Source: Clostridiales bacterium (GTDB taxonomy: Bacteria; Bacillota; Clostridia; Peptostreptococcales; Anaerovoracaceae). From it: a DNA stretch of 64,000 nucleotides. Location of the stretch: the NCBI GenBank assembly GCA_015243575.1, contig CP042469.1:2012929-2076928 (forward strand), given 5' to 3'. Position numbers and translations under genes: made by a program. Numbering within the stretch: position 1 is the stretch's first letter; each line of letters opens with the position of its first letter. Positions 16,695 to 24,625 of the stretch are shown here, one piece after another. The notes under the pieces are model-generated. The model searched no databases. It saw nothing but the letters and a program-made list of their open reading frames with translations, and was not told the DNA's origin.

Positions 16695-16824
16695 GATGTT
16701 TTTTTTGAAATCTTTTTCCAATAATAAAGAATGTTGATTTTTCAATATTCCTAAAGACTCATGGCGAAAACTTCTTATAAAAAAATAACAACACAAGAGA
16801 TACATTTAACGTTTCCCATCTTGT

Positions 16825-16906
16825 ATTGTTATCATTTGGGCACTTCATTCCATCCCCTAAGAGATGATTGTTATCATTTGGGCACCCTTTGTTATATTTT
16901 GGGCAC
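16825..16906. promoter_or_regulatory. Three helically phased upstream activator repeats
   Basis: ATTGTTATCATTTGGGCAC occurs identically at 16825-16843 and 16867-16885, with a diverged copy (TTTGTTATATTTTGGGCAC) at 16888-16906. Starts are 42 and 21 bp apart, four and two helical turns. They lie about 167, 209 and 230 bp upstream of the sigma-54 start, the usual enhancer range. Confidence 0.75.
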
Positions 16907-16966
16907 TTACTTTCCTTTGACAAGGTGCATCCGCTCTAGGAGTGTTATAATTTGTCAAGAGCAGTA

Positions 16967-18370
16967 CTATTCTGAATTATATTTTTTTAGCTTGTTCTGG
17001 AGCGTCTGCCTGGGTATTTCAAGTAGTCTAGCAGCTTTTGAAATATTTCCCCCAGTAAGTCTCACCGCTCTTTCTATCATATCTCTTTCTACTGACCCTA
17101 GGATCTGTCCAAGTGGAGTAATTTGAATCTGTGGGTTTTTATTGTCATCTGAGAACTCCTCTGCCCTGCTTGCGATATGGTCCATCCGAATGATGTTTTC
17201 AGAGAAATCAGCAATATTCATTGCATATTCCACCAAGTGCTCTAGCTCTCTGACGTTCCCGGGCCAAGAATGATTCTTAAAGTATTCGTAGACTTCCTTT
17301 GAAACCATTTTGATGCTCTTTTTCAAAGAAGCATTATATCGATTGATAAAAAAGTTCAATAAGATCTGGATATCTTCCGGTCTATCTCGTAGAGGTATCA
17401 TTTTCAAGGTGAGTACTGACAGTCTATAATATAAATCCTGTCGCAGCTGACCGATTTTCATACAGTCCTTCGGATGCAGATTGGCTGCGGATATGACTCT
17501 GACATCAACCCTCCGTTCAGATTTATCTCCCAGGCGTCTTACAAATCCGTCCTGAAGGACCCTGAGGAGTTTCGATTGCAAATAGATCGGCATTGAGTTG
17601 ATTTCATCAAGGAAAAGACTGCCGCCTTCAGCTAGTTCAAAGAGCCCCGGATTGTCATAAGCTCCAGTAAAGCTGCCTTTAGTGGTCCCGAATAAAAGGC
17701 TCTCCAGAAGGTTGTCAGGAATTGCAGCGCAATTCTGAGTGATAAAGGGCTGATCTGCTCTGTTGCTTGCATTATGTAACGCATGGGCAAATAGTTCTTT
17801 ACCCGTTCCTGTTTCTCCAAAAAGAAAGACCGGGGCAGAACTGTCCTTTATTTTATTGATAAAGTCCTTCTGATCAAGCGTCTCTTTATTCGCAGTAATG
17901 ATATCATCTAATGTATAATGGGCTCTGTTGGAATACAGCTTCTTATCCACATTCTGAAAATGCTTAAATTGTTCAGGATCCATCATAACAACGCTGCCCG
18001 GTGCTTGTTTCTGCTTGCCCAAATCTTTTGAAATTTCTATGGAGCCAATGATCCTATCATTGGCTTTGATCGGCAGTGAGATATTTTTTGTAAAAACCGT
18101 ATTTCCGGATCGGTCCATTACCCCCTGCCGTCTGTTGTATATGGGCATGCCCAGCTCCATGGCTTTGATCAAGGTGCTATTCTGATCATTGATGTTGGGA
18201 AATACTTCAGACAATTTCTTTCCCACAACGTCCTCAAGATCATCCTTCTGTTCGGGATTAAAGACAGGATTAAACTTCACGGAAAATAAAATATCACCAG
18301 AGGTATCAATGATGGTAATCCCGTCTATATACTCCATATCGGTTAAAAAGTCGGTTTTTCCTGTGGTCAT
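16967..18370 (-). CDS. Sigma-54-dependent PAS/AAA+/Fis activator
   Basis: A 467-residue enhancer-binding protein. An N-terminal PAS-like sensor spans about 14-115. The AAA+ domain has Walker A at 185-192 (GETGTGKE), a GSFTGA loop at 232-237 (the sigma-54 contact, with Ser in place of the usual Ala) and Walker B at 251-256. A Fis-type DNA-binding helix-turn-helix occupies about 427-465 (GGNISKAARLLEIPRQTL). The ATG chosen has GGAGG eight bases upstream. The three phased repeats next to its 3' end and the -24/-12 promoter beyond them make ald-gltS its likely target (inference). The PAS ligand is unknown. Confidence 0.93.
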   Translation of the reverse strand: MTTGKTDFLTDMEYIDGITIIDTSGDILFSVKFNPVFNPEQKDDLEDVVGKKLSEVFPNINDQNSTLIKAMELGMPIYNRRQGVMDRSGNTVFTKNISLPIKANDRIIGSIEISKDLGKQKQAPGSVVMMDPEQFKHFQNVDKKLYSNRAHYTLDDIITANKETLDQKDFINKIKDSSAPVFLFGETGTGKELFAHALHNASNRADQPFITQNCAAIPDNLLESLLFGTTKGSFTGAYDNPGLFELAEGGSLFLDEINSMPIYLQSKLLRVLQDGFVRRLGDKSERRVDVRVISAANLHPKDCMKIGQLRQDLYYRLSVLTLKMIPLRDRPEDIQILLNFFINRYNASLKKSIKMVSKEVYEYFKNHSWPGNVRELEHLVEYAMNIADFSENIIRMDHIASRAEEFSDDNKNPQIQITPLGQILGSVERDMIERAVRLTGGNISKAARLLEIPRQTLQNKLKKYNSE

Positions 18371-18488
18371 TGCTACTACCTCCAAACAATCTGCCAGACG
18401 CTCGCGAATCGAAAAAAGTTCTCGATCACACGCCTTGATTTAAAAAAACTCCATGATTCCACGAAATTGAACAACCTCAGCAATCAAT

Positions 18489-18518
18489 ATATTACTCATA
18501 GAAGCAGTAATCAGTCAA
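18489..18518 (-). promoter_or_regulatory. Candidate promoter of the sigma-54 activator gene
   Basis: Minus strand TTGACT, 18-base spacer, TAATAT, about 110 bases before the ATG. Confidence 0.5.
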
Positions 18519-18571
18519 GTAAAATCTATATCTTTCCCGCTAATGCCGCAAATGTTTTCGAGAAATGGCAT

Positions 18572-18598
18572 AAGAGGTACCCAAATCGGGTACCTCTT
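18572..18598 (-). terminator. Terminator-like hairpin after the kor/aldehyde dehydrogenase operon
   Basis: AAGAGGTACCC and GGGTACCTCTT pair perfectly around five bases. The T-tract on the minus strand is weak. Confidence 0.55.
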
Positions 18599-18642
18599 AG
18601 AGATATTATTTCGTGCCATGCTTCCATTATAGATTGGTCTGC

Positions 18643-20004
18643 CTACCCCCACAACATCTCATCCGTAGGCACCTTGTTGTCCTTCATATAATATCCCACT
18701 CTCGAGATATTGATCAAATGTTTGTAGTCCAAATTTTCCGAAATGCTATTGTTCCCCCAGGATCCGCAGCCCAGTGTGTTGGTGGGGGTAAACCCATTGA
18801 AAAAACTTCCGCCCGCACTAGTAGCACTGGCTTGGTTGATCACAAATCGACTGACTTCAATATTTTCAGCTGCATATTCAATGTGTTCAACCTGATTGGA
18901 ATGGATAGCAACGCTATGCCCCTTCCCGTCCTTTTCCAGATTCGCTCTGGCGATTTCAACAGCCTCTTCGAAAGAATCATACCGATACAGCGTCAGCACG
19001 GGGCACATTTTCTCTCTGCCCAAAATATCCTCTGTCCCCTCTGCATCAACGATGATGACAGTCCGATCCTTTGGAATTTCAATTCCTGCCAGTTCCCCGA
19101 TCCTCTGAACCGATTGTCCTACCACACCCTTGTTCATTTCACCGTCCACAAACATGGTATCTCGCAATTTTTCTATGCTTTCATTATCCGAGATATAAAA
19201 TGCGCCATTCTGAATAAACTCATGAATAATTTCTCCATATGATTCGGCGGGAATGATTGCCGACTGTTCTCCAGAGCAGATGATTCCGTTATCAAAGGTT
19301 CTCCCTATAATAATTTTCTTCACGGCATCCTTGTACTCTATCGCTTTATCAATGATGCACTGAACATTGCCCGCTCCTACACCAAGTGCCGGTTTTCCGC
19401 TGCGATATGCGGCTTTGACCATGCCCATCCCCCCAGTGGCAATTACCACATCTGCACATTCAATCAGGATTCTCGTATGCTCTCTGGATTGCTGATCCAG
19501 CACCTGAATCAGGTTTTTCGGAGCGTTTATCTTCTCCAGATTCTTGTTGATCAGCTCAGCGGTCAGGGAACTTGCTTTCAGCGACCTGTGATGAGGTGTG
19601 ATTATGATCGAATTTCTCCCCTTCAAGGCAAACATGGCATTGGACATGGGTGTGACGATTGGGTTTGTAGTAGGTGTAATCGCAGCAACAACCCCCATGG
19701 GCTTTGCTACTTCTGTGATACCCTTCTCTTCATCTCGATGGATGATTCCAACAGATTTCTTATCTTTCAGATGATTCCAAATCACTTTGGCTTTCATTTG
19801 GTTTTTGATAACCTTATCCTCATAGATTCCCATTCCCGTTTCATCCACGGCAATTCTAGCAAGAAGCTCTGCATTATCGTAGACCGTTTTCCCAATGACC
19901 TTTACAACTTCATCCACCTGCTCCTGACGATACTTCTCATATTCTTTCTGCGCAGCTCTCGCCCGCTGGAGGTATTCACCGATATATCGTTCACTCTCTG
20001 TCAT
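18643..20004 (-). CDS. CoA-acylating aldehyde dehydrogenase
   Basis: A 453-residue aldehyde dehydrogenase resembling EutE, succinate-semialdehyde dehydrogenase (acylating) and the N-terminal half of AdhE. Catalytic C243 is in DNGIICSGEQS, and the TPTTNPIVTPMSNAMFALK and GVGAGNVQ segments are typical of CoA-dependent members. It would interconvert an acyl-CoA and an aldehyde with NAD(P)H. It is the last gene after korABDC (gap 101 bases), so the likely flow is 2-oxoacid to acyl-CoA (Kor) to aldehyde, disposing of electrons. The chain length it prefers is not visible. No alcohol dehydrogenase is next to it. Confidence 0.85.
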   Translation of the reverse strand: MTESERYIGEYLQRARAAQKEYEKYRQEQVDEVVKVIGKTVYDNAELLARIAVDETGMGIYEDKVIKNQMKAKVIWNHLKDKKSVGIIHRDEEKGITEVAKPMGVVAAITPTTNPIVTPMSNAMFALKGRNSIIITPHHRSLKASSLTAELINKNLEKINAPKNLIQVLDQQSREHTRILIECADVVIATGGMGMVKAAYRSGKPALGVGAGNVQCIIDKAIEYKDAVKKIIIGRTFDNGIICSGEQSAIIPAESYGEIIHEFIQNGAFYISDNESIEKLRDTMFVDGEMNKGVVGQSVQRIGELAGIEIPKDRTVIIVDAEGTEDILGREKMCPVLTLYRYDSFEEAVEIARANLEKDGKGHSVAIHSNQVEHIEYAAENIEVSRFVINQASATSAGGSFFNGFTPTNTLGCGSWGNNSISENLDYKHLINISRVGYYMKDNKVPTDEMLWG

Positions 20005-20105
20005 TTTCTTATCCTTCCGTTTCTTATACCGTTCCAGAAATCACGATTTCTCCTATGCAAAGGTTATCTTTTTACTGGCTAAGTCAGTCCTCTTCGGTCG
20101 TCTTC

Positions 20106-20663
20106 TTATGCCATCTTTTTCAGGAAGTATTCATTTTGAATATAATGATAGCCTGCATCATATGCAGCCAGATTCATATCCGCAGCTGATTTATTGAAAT
20201 TCCCTCTGATAGCGTCTCTGGTTGATTGATATTGCAGCTTGGGCAGCAGCTTTGTTAAAGCGCCCAGCATCACAATGTTCACTGCAAAGGGTTTAAAGCT
20301 CGTATCTGCAATCTCAGAGGCAGGAATCTCATAAACCTTTTGTGCATCCTCCGGGTCTACGGTTACCAAAGAACTATTTACCAAAACCACGCCATCCTTC
20401 TTCGTCTGCTTTTTATACTGCTCATAGCCGAGCTGATTGAACGCAATGAAAATGTCTGCCTTTTCTACCTTCATATAATCAATTTCTTCATGATCGGAAA
20501 CAACTACCTCCGCTTTACAGGCGCCGCCTCTCGCCTCCGGACCGTAGCTCTGGGTCTGGGACACATTGCAGCTTTCATTGATTCCATAAACCTTTGCCAA
20601 AATAATGGCAGCGGAGATAACACCATGACCGCCTGCACCGACAATTCTAATATCTCTTCTCAC
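20106..20663 (-). CDS. korC: 2-oxoacid:ferredoxin oxidoreductase, gamma subunit
   Basis: A 185-residue protein of the POR/KOR gamma family, opening RRDIRIVGAGGHGVISAAIILA and carrying the SYGPEARGGACKAEVVVS motif. Together with the other three subunits it forms the enzyme that oxidises a 2-oxoacid and CoA to acyl-CoA, CO2 and reduced ferredoxin. I chose the GTG with GGAGG ten bases upstream; a longer reading would overlap the ferredoxin gene. It is 14 bases downstream of korD. Confidence 0.92.
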   Translation of the reverse strand: MRRDIRIVGAGGHGVISAAIILAKVYGINESCNVSQTQSYGPEARGGACKAEVVVSDHEEIDYMKVEKADIFIAFNQLGYEQYKKQTKKDGVVLVNSSLVTVDPEDAQKVYEIPASEIADTSFKPFAVNIVMLGALTKLLPKLQYQSTRDAIRGNFNKSAADMNLAAYDAGYHYIQNEYFLKKMA

Positions 20664-20677
20664 GTTAAAATTTCCTC

Positions 20678-20884
20678 CTATTCTACGTTGATGCAGCCAT
20701 CGGGGCAAAGCATCTCACACAATTTACAACCAACACACTTTTCTGCCTTCGCCGGATAAGGTATCAGCGAACCAAAGCTCTGTCGTTCCTCCGACATAGC
20801 AAATACGCTTTTAGGACATGCTTTGATGCATATCTCACAGCCTTTGCAATAGGCTTTGTCGATGGATATCTTCATCATTCTCAT
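20678..20884 (-). CDS. korD: 2-oxoacid:ferredoxin oxidoreductase, ferredoxin-like delta subunit
   Basis: A 68-residue 2x[4Fe-4S] protein with two CxxCxxCxxxCP motifs (CKGCEICIKACP and CVGCKLCEMLCP). It relays electrons from the TPP site to external ferredoxin. The ATG overlaps the korB stop (ATGA). Alternative in-frame ATG codons lie two and three codons later. Confidence 0.93.
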   Translation of the reverse strand: MRMMKISIDKAYCKGCEICIKACPKSVFAMSEERQSFGSLIPYPAKAEKCVGCKLCEMLCPDGCINVE

Positions 20885-21705
20885 ACGGTCACCTTCTGCA
20901 TTGTTCTAAGCTGTTCCTTCAAGTTTTTTATTTTATCGGTGTATTCCTGCCTGCCGCTGTCCGCCTTAAAGTTTCCGATGGGGATTTTCCCCTCCGGCCT
21001 TTCAAATGACCAGCTTTTGCACAGAATTGTATTATTCTTGATCGCCTCCATCATATTCCAGGGATCACGTTCCTGAAAAACACTCTTTCCTGCCTGGACT
21101 GGGCATTGAGATAGTACCTCGATAAAAGAGAAACCATTATGCAAAATCCCTTCCTTGATTGCCTTTTTCAACTGGTTTGGATGAGAAACTGTCCACCTTG
21201 AACAAAAGGTGGCTCCTGCGCTCATGGCAATACCACATCCATCGATGGGCTCATCTAAGGCCCCGAAGGGGCTGGTCTTTGTCCTTGATCCCGCAGGAGT
21301 GGTCGGTGATTTCTGACCCCCAGTCATCCCGTAAATAAAGTTATTCACCAGGACAACGGTAATATTGATGTTCCTGTTTGCGGCGTGGAGCAGATGATTT
21401 CCGCCAATGGCGAGACAATCCCCATCACCGGTAAAAACGATGATGTTTTTCTCCGGTCTGCTAAGCTTCAGCCCCTCCGCAAAGGCAATGGCTCTTCCGT
21501 GAATCGTGTGCATCACATCCATATTCAGATAGGGCGGAATCCATGACGAGCAGCCGATTCCGCTGACGCAGGCGGTATCCTCCTTAATTCCCAGTTCATC
21601 GATGGCGTGGATTGCTGCATTTAGAATGATCCCGTTTCCACAGCCCGCACAGAAAATATACGGAAGCGAATCTTTTTTGATATATTTTTCAATTAGCTGA
21701 TTCAT
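20881..21705 (-). CDS. korB: 2-oxoacid:ferredoxin oxidoreductase, beta (TPP) subunit
   Basis: A 274-residue TPP-binding subunit. The diphosphate/Mg site is GDGDCLAIGGNH at about 93-104, followed by NN at 121-122. Early Cys residues (FCAGCGNG, SGIGCSSW) ligate a cluster in the related enzymes. It overlaps korA by four bases. Substrate class (branched-chain 2-oxoacid, 2-oxoglutarate or pyruvate) cannot be fixed from the sequence; the amino-acid context favours a branched-chain or 2-oxoglutarate type. Confidence 0.93.
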   Translation of the reverse strand: MNQLIEKYIKKDSLPYIFCAGCGNGIILNAAIHAIDELGIKEDTACVSGIGCSSWIPPYLNMDVMHTIHGRAIAFAEGLKLSRPEKNIIVFTGDGDCLAIGGNHLLHAANRNINITVVLVNNFIYGMTGGQKSPTTPAGSRTKTSPFGALDEPIDGCGIAMSAGATFCSRWTVSHPNQLKKAIKEGILHNGFSFIEVLSQCPVQAGKSVFQERDPWNMMEAIKNNTILCKSWSFERPEGKIPIGNFKADSGRQEYTDKIKNLKEQLRTMQKVTV

Positions 21706-22940
21706 TGTTTGCTACCTTTCTCGCTCATCATTTCTCTTTCCGCGCATATTAGACTATGATCCCTTTCCTTCGTACCTGCTGGAAGGGTTCTATTCCTTGC
21801 CGTCTCTGTTACAATAATATCCAGAAGTTCTGTTGGCTGGTGGATGATGCCTCCTAATTGCGGTACCGAAATCACAGTACTTTGTTTCAGGCACCGTTCA
21901 ATTTCAAGACAATATTTTCCCATATTCATTTCCGGTACAAGGATGGTTTTGATGTGACCCGCCAGTGCTTTCAGCTCTTCTTCCGGGAACGGCCATACAA
22001 TATTAATTTTGATAAGCCCTGCTTTGATTCCTTTTTCCCGGGCAATTTTTACCGCACGTTTTGCAGATCTGGCGACCGTGCCATAAGCGATTACCGCTAT
22101 CTCCGCATCTTCCAGAAACTCATGATCAATATCGACCAGTTCCACCTGATTCTTTCGGATTTTATCAATCAGATTTTCAACAAAAACCCCGCTTTGATCC
22201 GGGATATGTCCGATCCTTCTTCCTTTTTCATCATGCAGCTGCCCTTCCACCAATACGTTGTGCCCTTCGAAAAAATTAACCGCATAGGGAATGTTTTTTT
22301 CATTCCGCCCGAAAGGTTTGTCACAGTGTTTCACTGTTGTCCGGTCTTCAACTTCAATCTGCTTCGGTATCTGAATCTTCTCTCTCATATGCCCTACAAT
22401 TTCATCCGCAAGGAGGATCACAGGAGTTCTGTATTGTTCTGCAAGATTGAAAGCTTTTATCGTAAAATCGTACATTTCCTGCACCGAAGCCGGTGCAAGG
22501 CAGATCATCTCATAGTCCCCGTGGCTTCCGTATTTTGCCTGGTAAATATCCTGCTGCGATGAAAAGGTGGGCTGTCCTGTTGCAGGACCACCCCGCTGGA
22601 CATTGACTACAACTACGGGAGTCTCTGTTTCCACCGCATATCCCAATGCCTCCTGCTTCAGGGTGAATCCGGGTCCGGAAGTTGCGGTCATGGATTTCTT
22701 TCCGCCCCATCTGGCTCCGATAACAGCACACATTGCCGAAATCTCATCCTCAGCCTGTAGAAAGGAACCCTCCTCCTGCAGCAATAAGGCTTCCGATAAA
22801 TATTCTATTATTTCTGTTGAAGGAGTGATGGGATACCCTGCAAAAAATCTGCATCCCGCGTGAATCGCAGCCTCTGCACAGGCCTCATTCCCTTGTAATA
22901 CTTTTTCGCCGTGCTTGATAACGTCAATTTTCCTCAGCAT
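21702..22940 (-). CDS. korA: 2-oxoacid:ferredoxin oxidoreductase, alpha subunit
   Basis: A 412-residue alpha subunit. The N-terminal pyrimidine domain has the family hallmark GYPITPSTEI and ATSGPGFTLKQEALGYAVETE, and the C-terminal transketolase-like domain includes IAYGTVARSAKRAVKIAREKG. First gene of korABDC plus the aldehyde dehydrogenase. The ATG has AGAGGA as ribosome site. That ribosome-site-plus-start segment is present in three tandem 22-bp copies, and the middle copy opens a short overlapping ORF, so translation of this gene may be modulated. Confidence 0.93.
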   Translation of the reverse strand: MLRKIDVIKHGEKVLQGNEACAEAAIHAGCRFFAGYPITPSTEIIEYLSEALLLQEEGSFLQAEDEISAMCAVIGARWGGKKSMTATSGPGFTLKQEALGYAVETETPVVVVNVQRGGPATGQPTFSSQQDIYQAKYGSHGDYEMICLAPASVQEMYDFTIKAFNLAEQYRTPVILLADEIVGHMREKIQIPKQIEVEDRTTVKHCDKPFGRNEKNIPYAVNFFEGHNVLVEGQLHDEKGRRIGHIPDQSGVFVENLIDKIRKNQVELVDIDHEFLEDAEIAVIAYGTVARSAKRAVKIAREKGIKAGLIKINIVWPFPEEELKALAGHIKTILVPEMNMGKYCLEIERCLKQSTVISVPQLGGIIHQPTELLDIIVTETARNRTLPAGTKERDHSLICAEREMMSEKGSKQ

Positions 22941-22962
22941 TTCTGTCCTCTTTCATCAGCAT
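22924..22962 (-). CDS. 12-residue upstream ORF overlapping korA
   Basis: The middle copy of the tandem repeat gives AGAGGG plus ATG and an ORF of 12 codons (MLMKEDRNAEEN), ending at a TGA inside korA in another frame. It could lower or couple korA translation. Confidence 0.35.
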   Translation of the reverse strand: MLMKEDRNAEEN

Positions 22963-23000
22963 TTCTGCCCTCTTTCTTCAGAATTTCTGCCTTCCTGTTT
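22934..23000 (-). repeat. Three tandem 22-bp repeats containing the korA start
   Basis: Units at 22934-22954, 22956-22976 and 22978-23000. The first two match at 20 of 21 positions; the third is more diverged. Each contains the purine-rich ribosome site; the first two carry an ATG and the third has ATT in its place. Confidence 0.8.
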
Positions 23001-23139
23001 CAGCATTGACAGAAAGGGAACACCTTGATTCTGCTTATGCAATCAATGCTTCCGTATATAAGAATAGCACTGGGAAATAAAAAAACAATCACTACGCCCC
23101 CTTATATCCGTGCATTACTGTATTCTTAATGAACATATT

Positions 23140-23178
23140 ATTACGTAATGAATTCATACATTTATTATTGTATACAAT
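23140..23178. promoter_or_regulatory. Cluster of three palindromes upstream of korA
   Basis: ATTACGTAAT at 23140-23149, ATGAATTCAT at 23148-23157 and ATTGTATACAAT at 23167-23178. The last is a type of site bound by FCD-family GntR regulators, one of which is encoded at 13184-13873. The 23001-23201 gap shows no strong -35/-10 pair. Confidence 0.45.
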
Positions 23179-23201
23179 TTCAATTGGCTTTGAGGATAAA
23201 G

Positions 23202-23241
23202 AAAAAAGCCATGCCCAGCATGGAATGCATCAGCATGACTT
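23202..23241 (-). terminator. Terminator after the HtrA gene
   Basis: On the minus strand AAGTCATGC pairs with GCATGGCTT (one G-T), followed by six T. Confidence 0.75.
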
Positions 23242-23255
23242 AATACCTACACTAT

Positions 23256-23291
23256 CTAAAAAACACGGTTTGCAATGGTAATTTTGCTCAT
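23256..23291 (-). CDS. Possible 11-residue micro-ORF
   Basis: AGAGGAG followed at good spacing by ATG and 11 codons (MSKITIANRVF), between the end of htrA and its terminator. The ribosome site is the only argument for it. Confidence 0.2.
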   Translation of the reverse strand: MSKITIANRVF

Positions 23292-23323
23292 CCGTTCTCC
23301 TCTTTTCATCACAGAAATCATTA

Positions 23324-24463
23324 CTAGCTCGGCTTATGCTCTTGCAGTGTGAGCGGCAGCTGCCCAGTGCTTCCATTTCGCATGACGGTTATTGTCACCG
23401 TATCCCCGACGCTGTACTTTTCGAGAGCCTGGCTCAGTCCTGTTGTACTGGTGATCTTCGTATCACCTACAGACACAATCATGTCGCCTGCCCTAAAACC
23501 GGCACTCTCTGCATTAGACCCCGATGCAACAGACTGGACATATACACCAAGCTGACGCACCCCATACAGCAATGCTTTCTGGGCGGTGGTAAGGTCTATG
23601 AAGGACATTCCTGTCTCAATTCTCCCCTTAACGTAGCCGTTTTCCATCAGTTCACTTGCTACCGCCTTTGCAACATTGATGGGGATAGCAAAGCCAAGGC
23701 CTTCCACGTCAGAACCTGAAGACTTTGCTACAACGATACCAATCAGCTGTCCACGGTCATTGAACAGCCCACCGCCGGAATTTCCGGGGTTGATTGCGGC
23801 ATCGGTCTGAAGCAGGCTCATGGTCTTGCCGTCAATAGAAAGCGCTCTGTCAAGTGCGCTGATGATGCCTTGGGTGACGGTTCCTCCCAGCTGGCCTAGT
23901 GGATTTCCGATCGCGATGGCCGTATCGCCGACCTCGAGTCCCTCCGAATCCCCAAGCACTGCCGCTGTAAGTCCAGATGCATCTATTTTCAACAGAGCCA
24001 CATCGGTTTTACTATCGGTACCAATAAGAGTTGCTGTATATGTTTTTTCATTTTTAAGACGCACAGTAATCTTGTTTGCACCATCAATCACATGGTTGTT
24101 GGTCACAAGATAACCATCGCTTGAAACGATTACTCCGCTGCCGGCTCCGTTGGTTACATACTGCTGCATCCAGCTGTCTGTTGTAACGGTTTCCGTACGA
24201 ATTTCAACCACAGAATCGGCTGTCAGTGCCGCTACCTCAGCTGTGGAAAGCTTGCTCCCAGCAGAGGATGCAGTTGTCGTCAGCAAAGCAGTCTGATCCG
24301 CTTTTGTATTCAGGGACACCTGCGGGGTAATATCGATTCCGTTAGAGAAATAACCTGCAGTGGCCAGTCCCCCTGCATATCCCAGCATAGAAGAGATTGT
24401 AATACAAATGGTAAGTACGATTGCGGCACTTTTCGCTGTAATCAGGAACCTTCTTCTTCTCAC
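23324..24463 (-). CDS. htrA: HtrA/DegP-type membrane serine protease with PDZ domain
   Basis: A 379-residue S1C protease. A basic start and single TM (about 10-38) anchor it outside the membrane. The trypsin-like domain carries H124 (TNNHVID), D154 (KTDVALLK) and S229 (NPGNSGGGL), all present. A C-terminal PDZ domain spans about 285-375 (GFRAGDMIVSVGD). It should degrade misfolded envelope proteins. The GTG start has GGAGG seven bases upstream; the longer reading (99 bases more) has none. A terminator follows. Confidence 0.9.
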   Translation of the reverse strand: MRRRRFLITAKSAAIVLTICITISSMLGYAGGLATAGYFSNGIDITPQVSLNTKADQTALLTTTASSAGSKLSTAEVAALTADSVVEIRTETVTTDSWMQQYVTNGAGSGVIVSSDGYLVTNNHVIDGANKITVRLKNEKTYTATLIGTDSKTDVALLKIDASGLTAAVLGDSEGLEVGDTAIAIGNPLGQLGGTVTQGIISALDRALSIDGKTMSLLQTDAAINPGNSGGGLFNDRGQLIGIVVAKSSGSDVEGLGFAIPINVAKAVASELMENGYVKGRIETGMSFIDLTTAQKALLYGVRQLGVYVQSVASGSNAESAGFRAGDMIVSVGDTKITSTTGLSQALEKYSVGDTVTITVMRNGSTGQLPLTLQEHKPS

Positions 24464-24625
24464 TTTCACACCTCCATATATTCTTTCAATAAAATAGCAA
24501 AAGGTCATCCTTACGATAATATAAGGATAACCTTCTTTTATGAAGAATTGATGAAGAGTCAATGATGGTTAGAAAAAATTACCTGACTTCACTGACAAAC
24601 GCTGAATTTGCTCCAGACAATGCAC

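Noticed and set aside
22941-23323. Sigma-54 promoter upstream of korA
   Set aside because: Checked for GG-N10-GC on the minus strand; the best candidate is off by one base.
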